Of a stretch of DNA of 64,000 nt, positions 1 to 7,667 are shown piece after piece (positions within the stretch are counted from its first letter, which is position 1; every line of letters starts with the position of its first letter). Source of the DNA: Allomuricauda sp. (GTDB lineage: Bacteria > Bacteroidota > Bacteroidia > Flavobacteriales > Flavobacteriaceae). The notes below the pieces were generated by a model. It searched no databases. It worked only from the letters and a program-made list of their open reading frames with translations, and was not told the origin of the DNA. The position numbers were made by a program, and so were the translations under genes. Where the stretch lies: positions 930,001-994,000 of the forward strand of contig RHLF01000002.1 in the NCBI GenBank assembly GCA_003712125.1, in the 5' to 3' direction.

Positions 1-1050
1 AATACTTTTACCCCCAGCGTTAGGTCCGGAAATCACAATGATCCGATTTTCTGGATGTAATTCAATCGTTTGTGGCCAGGTTTTTTCCTTTTTACTCTTA
101 TTGGTCAAATAAAGCAGGGGATGGTAGGCATTTTTCAAGAAGAGCGCCTTCTTATCATTGATCTCAGGGAGAATGGCATTCATTTCCGAGGCGTATTTGG
201 CCTTGGCTGCCGTAACATCGATATGGGTTAGGTAGGCCTGGTAATCGAATAACAGTGCTGAAAAGGGCCGTAAATAGTTGGTCAGACCCAATAAAATGCG
301 CTGGATTTCCTCCTTCTCATCGTACTCCAGATTGTTCAATTCACGGGTATGGCCCAAGGTGGCTTCGGGAATGATGTAAACGATACTTCCCGTTTTTGAG
401 TTGCCCATGACCGTACCCCGCACCTTTTTGCGGTACATCGCTTTTACCGCCAGTACACGGCGATTTTCCACAACAGATTCGCGAATTTCATCCAAAAACT
501 CTGCGGTTTGGTACCGCTGCAAGGCCCCATTAAAACTCGAATTGATTTTCGAACGCACTTCATTGATCTGTTGGCGAATGTATTTTAGGTCCGGTGAGGC
601 ATTGTCGCGAACTTCTCCAAATTTGTCAATGACCCCTCCAATTTCTTCCGAGATGGTGGTATTGGCCTCCAGGTCATTAGAAAAGGCAAAGAGTAGGGGG
701 TAGTACTCCTTAAATTTCTTTAAAAACTTCTTATGGATTTGAACGGTATCGCTCAAGGCGGCCATCCTGCGAAATCCTGAAACTTCCAAGGTCGTATTTT
801 CGATGGCCAGCAGTTTTAACTCCCCATTGATGCTGTCAAAACCATGGTTCGGAATTCGGTTTTCATTGGTAAAGGAAGCCAGGTATTCCGAGGTTTGCCC
901 CAAGGCCTGAAGTAAATCTTCCCGATTGGCAATCGGACCGATTTCATTGGCCTTTATTTTCCCCAATTCGGTATTGCATCGGCGAACCAAATGGTCGACA
1001 ACCGTTGGAAATTCTAAATCTTGAAGGGTTTTGAGCGGAATGGTGCGCAT
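1..1050 (-). CDS. mutS2: Endonuclease MutS2, N-terminal part (cut by window edge)
   Basis: An open frame of 350 codons runs from an ATG at 1048-1050 to the first base of the window, so the gene continues outside it. The last codons (4-27) encode GPNAGGKS, the Walker A loop of MutS-family ATPases; the preceding ~330 residues are the helical core/lever region that precedes the ATPase in MutS2. No mismatch-recognition domain comes first, which fits MutS2 rather than MutS1. MutS2 proteins act on branched DNA or stalled ribosomes; the Smr nuclease domain that would confirm this lies outside the window. An alternative is another MutS-like ATPase of Bacteroidota. Confidence 0.88.
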   Translation of the reverse strand, partial: MRTIPLKTLQDLEFPTVVDHLVRRCNTELGKIKANEIGPIANREDLLQALGQTSEYLASFTNENRIPNHGFDSINGELKLLAIENTTLEVSGFRRMAALSDTVQIHKKFLKKFKEYYPLLFAFSNDLEANTTISEEIGGVIDKFGEVRDNASPDLKYIRQQINEVRSKINSSFNGALQRYQTAEFLDEIRESVVENRRVLAVKAMYRKKVRGTVMGNSKTGSIVYIIPEATLGHTRELNNLEYDEKEEIQRILLGLTNYLRPFSALLFDYQAYLTHIDVTAAKAKYASEMNAILPEINDKKALFLKNAYHPLLYLTNKSKKEKTWPQTIELHPENRIIVISGPNAGGKSI

Positions 1051-1179
1051 CTTCTTTTTCTGGCGATGGCAAAGATAATCTGAAATAATTTATGCAAGGG
1101 GAATGCCCAGCCTAGATTCGATTTGTGAAGCAGGGCCAAAGATATGTTGAAGTCAAATCTACCAACAATGGCTTAAACA

Positions 1180-1290
1180 TTAGCTTCCCGCGATGGGGCT
1201 GCCAAAAATACCTACGGCCATTTCAATCCATAGCAGTACCAGCACAAGAGCGACGGCCAAAATGACAACTAATCTTTTTTTGTTTTTCAT
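1180..1290 (-). CDS. Small single-pass membrane protein (36 aa)
   Basis: An ATG at 1288-1290 opens a 36-codon frame ending in TAA. The protein starts with basic residues (MKNKKR), continues with one hydrophobic stretch (about residues 7-22), and ends in a short tail, VGIFGSPIAGS, rich in Gly and Ser. It fills the otherwise empty gap between mutS2 and the DUF3307 gene and lies on the same strand as both. Its length, clean start and classical membrane-peptide layout argue that it is a real gene. No function is recognised. Confidence 0.6.
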   Translation of the reverse strand: MKNKKRLVVILAVALVLVLLWIEMAVGIFGSPIAGS

Positions 1291-1325
1291 GTCTATTGTA
1301 TTTCAATTTCAAAATCCTTGTTGGC

Positions 1326-2045
1326 TTATGAAAAGCAAAGCACGATCAAGGTAGCGCTGCCGATGGCCAAACCAAAACTCAGCAGGGTGCCGATAAGCAC
1401 ATACTCAGTTTTATTGAATCCATTGCCATGTTCACTGCGGTACCTGAGAATTGATTTAGAAGCCAATAGAAAGCCCACCGCCCCAAATTGATTGATGAGG
1501 ATAAATACCAAGACCAACCAACGTTCGGTAAGCCCGATCAAGCGCCCGGCATTCGGTAAATCTTCGGTATCACCCACCTTGATATCAAAAAGGCGAAAAA
1601 TTTCCTTGATAAAAATGTTTGCGGTTTTACCGCAGAAGACAAAAGCCAGGAGTATGGCCAATGCCTTTTCGGAAATCGTAATGTCGATGAGCGGATCTAA
1701 CCCAACCCATTTTTCAAATACGGTCACTGCAAGGCCCAAGAAAAAGAGATGCAGTCCCTGATCCAAAAAAAAGGCGTATTTGCCCAACCACTTGTTTTTG
1801 GTCAACAAGGGTTTGCAACCATCGATCAACCAATGGGTGAGGGCAATAAATAGCGCTGCAAAAACAAACTTGAGCTGAAAAGACAATACCCACGAACTAA
1901 GGAACATAATGAGGATATGCCATTTCAGGTAACTGCTCTGAAACCCTTTTTCATTTTTGTCCTTGGCATTTTTCGCGGATTGAAAGGTAAAATCGGTCAA
2001 GAAATGCGCCAATAGCTGCAGCAAAATCAAATGGACAAAACTCAT
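1326..2045 (-). CDS. DUF3307 family membrane protein
   Basis: A 239-residue polytopic inner-membrane protein with about six to seven hydrophobic segments. The N-terminus (LLQLLAHFLTDF..Q) with its His and Asp in the first helix, and the later HWLIDG..K segment, are the DUF3307 pattern. It starts one base after the stop of the satD-like gene and is surely co-transcribed with it; this SatD plus DUF3307 pairing recurs in Bacteroidota. The biochemical role is unknown. It presumably shares the regulation suggested by the palindromes upstream of 2727. Confidence 0.8.
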   Translation of the reverse strand: MSFVHLILLQLLAHFLTDFTFQSAKNAKDKNEKGFQSSYLKWHILIMFLSSWVLSFQLKFVFAALFIALTHWLIDGCKPLLTKNKWLGKYAFFLDQGLHLFFLGLAVTVFEKWVGLDPLIDITISEKALAILLAFVFCGKTANIFIKEIFRLFDIKVGDTEDLPNAGRLIGLTERWLVLVFILINQFGAVGFLLASKSILRYRSEHGNGFNKTEYVLIGTLLSFGLAIGSATLIVLCFS

Positions 2046-2046
2046 A

Positions 2047-2727
2047 TCAGGTAGCCTTCATTTTTTGTTGGAAGTAAGTTACGGCTTTTTCAATCGCGTT
2101 CCATCCCAAACTTGTAGAGTGCTGGTTTACTGACGATTGCGAAATATCAAGTTCTTCGGCAATGGCTTTCTCGCTTTTACCCAACAGTTTGTGGTACAGG
2201 ATCAGGCTTTGTTTTTCCGTCGCCTTGTTTATCGTATGGTCGAGCAGGCTGATCAAGGGTTCCATCTGTTGGTCCAGATCCGGATTGCCCGATTCAAAGA
2301 ACAGGGTGTTCTTGATGACCACGCGTTTTTTGCTGTGTGTACTTTCGTCATTTATTTTGCGGCCTGAGCGATATATGGCCTCGCCGTCCACAATACCCCG
2401 TTCGGGTTCAAAACGGTCTAAGGTCCCCAAGCCAACAGCCAGTCGAATGCCATAGGTTTCAAAACTCTTGAGTCGTTTTTGGTTTTTTTGCGGACGCACC
2501 GTAAAGGCCTTTACCCAGCTTTTGGCCAGTAAGGCCACCGTCAGAGCATGTTCTATCTGGGGTACCACGCACTCCCAATAATCCCCTTTAACCAGGCGCG
2601 AATAGGTATTGAATTTCATGGCCAAGGTAATGTTCAAATTGCGCAGCCGGGCCTCCAAGTCTTCTTTCTGTGAATTGGAAAGACTGGTAAAGGCGACCAC
2701 ATCACCGGAAAGTACAGCGTATTTCAT
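2047..2727 (-). CDS. SatD family protein with C-terminal HTH
   Basis: A 226-residue soluble protein. The opening MKYAVLSGDVV and the following alpha/beta segment match the SatD family. Residues about 180-215 (KAIAEELDISQSSVNQH) form a helix-turn-helix of sigma-region-4 type, so DNA binding is likely. The DUF3307 membrane protein follows immediately. Three 20-bp palindromes sit directly before the start codon, and a TATATTTG box ends only four bases from the ATG. This suggests autoregulation and an almost leaderless mRNA. SatD was named from a streptococcal acid-tolerance locus; its activity is not established. Confidence 0.78.
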   Translation of the reverse strand: MKYAVLSGDVVAFTSLSNSQKEDLEARLRNLNITLAMKFNTYSRLVKGDYWECVVPQIEHALTVALLAKSWVKAFTVRPQKNQKRLKSFETYGIRLAVGLGTLDRFEPERGIVDGEAIYRSGRKINDESTHSKKRVVIKNTLFFESGNPDLDQQMEPLISLLDHTINKATEKQSLILYHKLLGKSEKAIAEELDISQSSVNQHSTSLGWNAIEKAVTYFQQKMKAT

Positions 2728-2735
2728 ACTTCAAA

Positions 2736-2813
2736 TATAAGTTTTAATACTTATAAATACTAATTATAAGCTCTAATACTTATATGTAACGTTTATAAGT
2801 TCTAAAACTTATA
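2736..2813. promoter_or_regulatory. Three phased palindromic operator-like sites upstream of satD
   Basis: Three 20-bp dyads of form TATAAG-N8-CTTATA lie at 2736-2755, 2765-2784 and 2794-2813. They are spaced exactly 29 bp apart, with unrelated 9-bp spacers between them. Half-sites alternate every 14-15 bp. The first dyad overlaps a TAnnTTTG -7 box read on the minus strand (2732-2739). Binding by a dimeric regulator would block the promoter. The SatD protein itself, with its HTH, is the obvious candidate, by inference only. Confidence 0.7.
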
Positions 2814-2829
2814 CAGTAACTGCGGAAAA

Positions 2830-3279
2830 TTAGTCCTGAATATAAATTACAGGCTGCCAAGCAGCCAATAACCATTTCCCATCTATTTTGCGCTGTAATT
2901 CCAAGAATCGAGTTGTAAATTCCAATTCTTGATCCCTATAAATTACTTTAACATCAATAAAGCCAGTCAATGCCGCAGTATTTTCATAAATACGTACATT
3001 GACATCTCTGGGAACAAATGACAAATAATCTATTCTTTCTGTTTTTACAGTTTCAATAAATCCAATCTTTGTCTCCGTAGCACCCTTTGTGTGCCCATAA
3101 GTCAGGTCATCAGCAAGTAAGCTTTCAAGTGCATTAACATCAGCGTCAATCATAGCGGAGAACCTAGCAGACTGTTGTTTACGTATTTCTTGTTCAACAC
3201 TACTATCAAACTTGTCAGGTTCTGCTTTAGACTGACAAGAAAACACTACTAATAGTCCCAATAAACTCAATAACCTCAT
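2830..3279 (-). CDS. NTF2-like (SnoaL/DUF4440) lipoprotein
   Basis: A 149-residue protein with a short hydrophobic leader ending in FSC (Cys15), a lipoprotein signal. The remaining ~130 residues show the NTF2-like pattern: an N-terminal helix (AMIDADVNALESLLADDLTYGH), then strands ending in RFLELQRKIDGKWLLAAWQ. Such domains bind or isomerise small molecules, but no catalytic pair can be assigned. The gene is AT-richer than its neighbours and stands alone, between the satD promoter array and the DUF1611 gene. No promoter was recognised. Confidence 0.75.
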   Translation of the reverse strand: MRLLSLLGLLVVFSCQSKAEPDKFDSSVEQEIRKQQSARFSAMIDADVNALESLLADDLTYGHTKGATETKIGFIETVKTERIDYLSFVPRDVNVRIYENTAALTGFIDVKVIYRDQELEFTTRFLELQRKIDGKWLLAAWQPVIYIQD

Positions 3280-3429
3280 AATTGTTCGCTGTATCTTTTT
3301 AATAGAAAAGTGTTATATATAAGCCAACTATGTGCGTATCCCTTATTGAATCAGATTCAGCTCAGGTACCCAAGTTAGCAGGTATCAACAGGTATTTTAA
3401 GAACGATGACAACGTCTTATAAAAAGTTT

Positions 3430-4464
3430 TCAACTCTTAAGAACTGCTTCTATTAATTCTGTAACACCATAACGCACCACATCGGTGGTGGGCAATCCGG
3501 TCAGACGCTCCACTTCTTGAATTTTGGATTGCGCTGCTTCTTCATCCATGCTGTGGGTATTCAGGGCGACACCAAGGGTCTTTGCCTTTGTTTGTGACCC
3601 ACAAACCCTGGCCACGGCTTCGTTCAAGGCTATAAATTCATCCAGTGGCGGAATGGGAATATGGGAAACAGGATAGCGCAAATGGTCGTGAAACGCCTTG
3701 TGGCACAACACAAAATGCGTGGGCTGTGAGCCGCGCATAAGGGGTAAGGTGGCCGTGCTTCCCGGGTGCGCCAGGGAACCTTGTCCTTCGATAATGACAA
3801 TGTCCTTATCTGCCTGTTCCAAAACCGCTTCCTCAACGGCACCTGCTGCTTGGTCCACCTTTATCGCGTCCAAAGGAATGCCATTGCCCATGAGGGTGAT
3901 GCCAATTTGCCCGGTAGGCACAAAACCAACTGCCACGCCTTTTTCTTTTAGAGCTGCATAGAGCTCCAGTCCGGCAGTCATTTTTCCAGCGGCCATATCG
4001 GTACCTACCATCAAGATCCGTTTGTTGGTCAATTCGGCCGCTTTTGCGGTTGCGATAGGGTAGGACGGTTTGGGTTTGCGCACATCCCAAATACGATTGG
4101 TATTCAATAACGATCCGAAGCGATTGTTCAGGTCGTCGTGCAGACCATTGATGAGCGACAGGCCATTTTTTAGCGCGTAGCCCACCGGTTCGTCCCAGGC
4201 CTTGGGAAATTTGCCGCCACTGGGCGCAATGCCCAATACCATAATTTCAGCTTGTAGTCTAATCGCCTCATCTACAGTTTCTACAACCGGAATCGTATAC
4301 GATAACCCTATAGCTTCCTGCACGGTTTTCCCGGCATAATTGGAATCAATAACACACACAATGGGGTGTTTTGAGAAGCGCATGAGCCCAAAACCCATCT
4401 TCCCCGAATCGTTGTCGAGCGCACCTTCCATATAGATGCATATTTTTTGACTCGAATCAAACAT
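3430..4464 (-). CDS. DUF1611 protein, DgcN-like
   Basis: A 344-residue protein of the DUF1611 family. The N-terminal half is Rossmann-like; the C-terminal half has a P-loop-like motif GTDMAAGKMT (residues 154-163) and a later IVIIEGQGSLAHPG motif resembling dethiobiotin-synthetase-type ATPases. Members of this family next to an epimerase (DgcN/DgcA) have been shown in marine bacteria to act in D-glutamate catabolism, DgcN N-acetylating D-glutamate. The start codon overlaps the stop of the epimerase gene by one base (TAATG), so the two are coupled. The specific substrate here is inferred from context. Confidence 0.75.
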   Translation of the reverse strand: MFDSSQKICIYMEGALDNDSGKMGFGLMRFSKHPIVCVIDSNYAGKTVQEAIGLSYTIPVVETVDEAIRLQAEIMVLGIAPSGGKFPKAWDEPVGYALKNGLSLINGLHDDLNNRFGSLLNTNRIWDVRKPKPSYPIATAKAAELTNKRILMVGTDMAAGKMTAGLELYAALKEKGVAVGFVPTGQIGITLMGNGIPLDAIKVDQAAGAVEEAVLEQADKDIVIIEGQGSLAHPGSTATLPLMRGSQPTHFVLCHKAFHDHLRYPVSHIPIPPLDEFIALNEAVARVCGSQTKAKTLGVALNTHSMDEEAAQSKIQEVERLTGLPTTDVVRYGVTELIEAVLKS

Positions 4465-5516
4465 TAGCTCTTAAATTTTCCGCCATGACCAGGTACATCG
4501 AGCGGGGTTGTGATTTGATCTAATAAGGGCGCACCTTCACACGGATTCGGATATAAATTTAAATGGGAATCCAGATCAATATGATCTAAAACGCCTGAAA
4601 CGGCCGCTCCGGCCGCAATGGAAATTGAGGTTTCACCCATACATCCGATCATTGTCTTAAGACCGTGGGCCTTGGCCGTGGCAATGATGCGCAAAGCGCC
4701 TGTAATACCGCCGCATTTCATCAATTTTAGATTCACCCCATCTACATGGGATGCCCATTTGGGAATATCGGATGCAAACCGACAGGACTCATCTACAAAA
4801 ATGGGCAAAGGCCTGTTTTTAAATAGATAAGGCAGTCCGTCTTCATTTCCTTCTTTAAGAGGTTGTTCCACATATTCGCATTGGTTTTCGGCCAACCAAG
4901 CCATCATATGCCGGGCTTCCTCCACATTCCAGCCCCCATTGGCATCCACACGAATTGCTATGGGGTATTTTTTGTGATAGTCCAATACTTCGCGATACAT
5001 GGCTTTATCCGCTTCTATGCCGTCATTGCTGCCCAATTTCACCTTAAGGGTCTTGATTCCCATTTTCTCCAAAATAAGCGGCAGGCGTTCCCGAGCTTCC
5101 TCTGGGGTCATGATACCCAGGGTTATCGAAGTGGGTTGGGTAGGTTTTTGCATTCCGAGCAGCTGGTACAGTGGCATTTGGGCCTTCTTGGCCTGCAGGT
5201 CCCATAAGGCGATATCCAAGGCTGCCAGGGCACAGGGTGCGACATTGGCCTCACGGGCCGCATCGTAGGTAGCCTGAACCGAGCTGATATCGGGATATTC
5301 GTTCAAGAAGCGCTCCAAATGGTTTTGGGCTTCTTCAGCGGTGGCCGCCCCTTCGCTGGCTCCCGGTGAGGTTTCGCCCCATCCGGTATGTGCGCCATCG
5401 GTTATGGAAACAAACAAATTGTGCTGTCCGTCGCGTACCCCACGACTGATGCGAAGCGGAAACAATTTCTTGAGGTAGACAATGCGATAAGCTACTTGCA
5501 TGGGCATTCGAATCAA
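4464..5516 (-). CDS. Dipeptide epimerase (enolase superfamily), DgcA-like
   Basis: A 350-residue member of the muconate-lactonizing subgroup of the enolase superfamily. All catalytic landmarks are visible: KVK (Lys158/Lys160), metal ligands in RVDANGG (Asp191), YVEQPL (Glu217) and FVDESC (Asp242), and the opposite base in NLKLMKCGG (Lys264). This is the L-Ala-D/L-Glu epimerase family; the sibling DgcA racemises N-acetyl-glutamate. It is upstream of, and translationally coupled to, the DUF1611 gene. Roles in recycling peptidoglycan dipeptides or in D-glutamate use are both open. The first Met (MIRMPMQ) could be replaced by Met4 or Met6. Confidence 0.85.
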   Translation of the reverse strand: MIRMPMQVAYRIVYLKKLFPLRISRGVRDGQHNLFVSITDGAHTGWGETSPGASEGAATAEEAQNHLERFLNEYPDISSVQATYDAAREANVAPCALAALDIALWDLQAKKAQMPLYQLLGMQKPTQPTSITLGIMTPEEARERLPLILEKMGIKTLKVKLGSNDGIEADKAMYREVLDYHKKYPIAIRVDANGGWNVEEARHMMAWLAENQCEYVEQPLKEGNEDGLPYLFKNRPLPIFVDESCRFASDIPKWASHVDGVNLKLMKCGGITGALRIIATAKAHGLKTMIGCMGETSISIAAGAAVSGVLDHIDLDSHLNLYPNPCEGAPLLDQITTPLDVPGHGGKFKS

Positions 5517-5574
5517 AATTCCATTCTAAAATATTCGATTTTATTATGATGGCAAGAAAAACAGGAGCAAAGTT

Positions 5575-5582
5575 TACATTTG
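5575..5582 (+). promoter_or_regulatory. Bacteroidota -7 box for ung
   Basis: TACATTTG fits TAnnTTTG exactly. It lies 18 bases before the ATG at 5600 and inside the longer frame that starts at 5546. This argues that translation begins at 5600. No clear -33 TTG is seen. Confidence 0.5.
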
Positions 5583-5599
5583 TGTTAGAAACTTATGTT

Positions 5600-6265
5600 A
5601 TGGATGTCAGCATCGACCCGAGTTGGAAAGGGTACCTACAGGCCGAGTTCGAAAAGCCCTATTTCAAGCAATTGGCCGGGTTTGTCAAGGACGAATACAA
5701 AAGGCATACCTGTTATCCTTTGGGAAAGAACATCTTTGCGGCCTTTGACCATTGTCCGTTCCAAGAAACCAAGGTGGTCATCATTGGTCAGGATCCGTAC
5801 CACGGACCCAACCAGGCCAATGGACTTTGTTTTTCGGTAAAGGACGGTATTCCGCACCCGCCTTCCTTGGTCAATATCTTTAAGGAGATTACGGTTGATA
5901 TTGGAGCTGCTTACCCGAAGAGTGGCAATTTGGAACGCTGGGCGGCACAGGGGGTGTTGCTCTTGAATGCCACACTGACCGTACGGGCCCATCAGGCCGG
6001 TAGCCATCAAAAGAAGGGGTGGGAAACCTTTACCGATGCTGTTATCCGTACCGTTTCTGAACAGTTGGATGGGGTGGTTTTCCTACTTTGGGGAGGATTT
6101 GCAAAGCGTAAGGCCAGCCTGATTGATGGCACCAAACACCATATCTTGACTTCGGGGCATCCTTCCCCCTTGAGTGCCAATAGAGGGTTGTGGTTTGGCA
6201 ATCAGCATTTTAGCAAAACAAACGCCTTATTAAATACGATGGGTAAGGAAAATATTCTGTGGTAA
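5600..6265 (+). CDS. ung: Uracil-DNA glycosylase
   Basis: Family 1 UDG, which removes uracil from DNA and starts base-excision repair. With the start chosen here it has 221 residues, the usual family length. The water-activating loop GQDPYHG (residues 63-69, catalytic Asp65) and the minor-groove loop HPSPLSA (187-193, catalytic His187) are intact. The frame is open back to an ATG at 5546, but the extra 18 residues are atypical and the -7 box at 5575 lies within them, so Met at 5600 is preferred. It is monocistronic, divergent from the dgcA-like gene. Confidence 0.96.
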   Translation: MDVSIDPSWKGYLQAEFEKPYFKQLAGFVKDEYKRHTCYPLGKNIFAAFDHCPFQETKVVIIGQDPYHGPNQANGLCFSVKDGIPHPPSLVNIFKEITVDIGAAYPKSGNLERWAAQGVLLLNATLTVRAHQAGSHQKKGWETFTDAVIRTVSEQLDGVVFLLWGGFAKRKASLIDGTKHHILTSGHPSPLSANRGLWFGNQHFSKTNALLNTMGKENILW

Positions 6266-6268
6266 CTT

Positions 6269-6298
6269 ACAAATGTATAGGAAAATGCCTACATTTGT
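6269..6298. promoter_or_regulatory. Inverted repeat with -7 box between ung and receiver gene
   Basis: Nine-base arms ACAAATGTA (6269-6277) and TACATTTGT (6290-6298) flank a 12-base loop. The right arm contains TACATTTG (6290-6297), a perfect TAnnTTTG box 25 bases before the response regulator start. It may be an operator over that promoter, or a weak terminator for ung; there is no T-tract. Confidence 0.45.
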
Positions 6299-6322
6299 TA
6301 TACATTCAATCAACTGCATCAC

Positions 6323-6760
6323 ATGATAGATACCAAATTAGCCTCAGTTTTAATGGTAGATGACGATGAGACTACCATTTTCTTAAATAAAATCTTTTTA
6401 GAGAATCTCGCACCGGAGTTAGAGATCAATACGGCGATGAATGGGGAAGAGGCCCTTGACTTTTTAAGGGTTCACTTGAATGACCCCAGTTTTGGCCATT
6501 GTCTCCTTGTGCTCGATATTGAAATGCCCGTGATGAACGGCTGGCAATTTCTCGAGCGCTTTGAAAAGGAGTTTACTGCCGAGCAGAAGGAAAAGGTGCT
6601 TTTGAGTGTCCTTTCCATTCACAGCAATGCGCAAGTGCGGGAAAAGGCCTTTAGTTACCCCTCCGTTAAGGAGTGTTTGCTAAAACCGCTTTCCGACGAT
6701 CAGTTCCGAACCGTGTTGGACAAACACTTCCCTAATTTCTTGGAACAGGAGGAGGTATAG
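6323..6760 (+). CDS. Stand-alone response regulator receiver protein
   Basis: A 145-residue single-domain CheY-like receiver. The acidic pocket (VDDDE, residues 12-16), phosphoacceptor Asp65 (LVLDIEMPVMNG) and the conserved Lys in LLKPLS are all present. There is no output domain, so it should act by protein contact or as a phosphorelay intermediate. No kinase is adjacent; its partner is elsewhere. It is convergent with the next gene, whose stop is only seven bases away. The likely promoter is the TACATTTG at 6290-6297. Confidence 0.9.
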   Translation: MIDTKLASVLMVDDDETTIFLNKIFLENLAPELEINTAMNGEEALDFLRVHLNDPSFGHCLLVLDIEMPVMNGWQFLERFEKEFTAEQKEKVLLSVLSIHSNAQVREKAFSYPSVKECLLKPLSDDQFRTVLDKHFPNFLEQEEV

Positions 6761-6767
6761 GGGTTTT

Positions 6768-7613
6768 TCAGAGTAAGATGCGTTCCATCGCTAGGCCCTC
6801 TTTGGCCAAACCCAGTGCCAACAGCTGCTTGTAGGCTTCTTTTGCTTGGGCCAAATCGATTTGTTTTTGACTCCATCGGGTCATGCCCAGCCATTCTTGT
6901 ATATCGGCCAATTGTATTCCATATTGGTTGGCCAAGGTGCGATCAATGCTGGGTATCGTTTTAAATTCTTGGGTATAACCATTGATAATGTCCAATACAT
7001 GGTCTAAAAGCGCGGGTTTTTTTTCCAAAAAGGCCTCTGTGACCGCGACCACAAAACAGGGCCATGGGGTAGGGCAGTCGCCCAATCTTCGGAATACCCC
7101 AGAATCAACCAAGGGTTTGGTGGTAAAATGCTCCCACAGAAAAAAATCCGCCTTTTTCTGGGTCAAGCCTTGCACCCCGCCATCCAGGTTGTTTACAATC
7201 TCAAAGTCTAGGGCTGCGGTATCCCAGCCTTGCCCTTCAGCAAGCACATAGGTCATCAAATGACTCCCACTTCCCATACGGCTGATGGCCGCTTTTTTCC
7301 CTTCTAGGGCTTCTACCGTTTCATAAGTGCTATCGGCCGCCACATGAATGCCCCATTGTAGGGGAGAACCAATGTATTCTTGGGCAATTTTGATGGGATA
7401 CCCTTCCGAGATGTTCTTGAGGATCCCTTCGGTCAAAATAATCGCCAAATCCGTTTCATTATCATTGAGCATTTGACACATGCGACCCGTACCTTCGGGT
7501 ATATCTTCCCATTCAAGATTGATGCCTCGCGCCGCAAACGCCCCTTCGGCCATGGCCATATGCCAGGGATAGTTAAAATGCTCTGGTACCCCGATAATTT
7601 TTACCTTTTTCAC
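6768..7613 (-). CDS. Cytosolic substrate-binding-like protein (periplasmic-binding fold)
   Basis: A 281-residue protein of the NMT1/SsuA-like type-2 binding fold: it opens MKKVKIIGVPEHFNYPWHMAMAEGAF and contains typical hinge segments (TDLAIILTEG; EGKKAAISRMGSGS). Unlike transport-associated binding proteins it has no signal peptide or lipobox, and no ABC permease or ATPase is nearby. It may therefore be a cytosolic sensor or enzyme of the THI5-like group, although the THI5 Cys cluster is not evident (only CPTPWPC). The ligand cannot be predicted. It is followed by the convergent receiver gene. Confidence 0.7.
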   Translation of the reverse strand: MKKVKIIGVPEHFNYPWHMAMAEGAFAARGINLEWEDIPEGTGRMCQMLNDNETDLAIILTEGILKNISEGYPIKIAQEYIGSPLQWGIHVAADSTYETVEALEGKKAAISRMGSGSHLMTYVLAEGQGWDTAALDFEIVNNLDGGVQGLTQKKADFFLWEHFTTKPLVDSGVFRRLGDCPTPWPCFVVAVTEAFLEKKPALLDHVLDIINGYTQEFKTIPSIDRTLANQYGIQLADIQEWLGMTRWSQKQIDLAQAKEAYKQLLALGLAKEGLAMERILL

Positions 7614-7667
7614 GCTTGCAGATTTTCAATGGTTCCCAAAAATACGGAATGCTGACAAGTTCGACCC

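Noticed and set aside
401-703. Plus-strand open frame of 100 codons
   Set aside because: It lies wholly antisense within mutS2, whose Walker motif and codon usage identify the real frame.
3340-3365. TTGAATCAGATTCAG near-palindrome downstream of no clear promoter
   Set aside because: Imperfect and isolated, with no start codon at a suitable distance.
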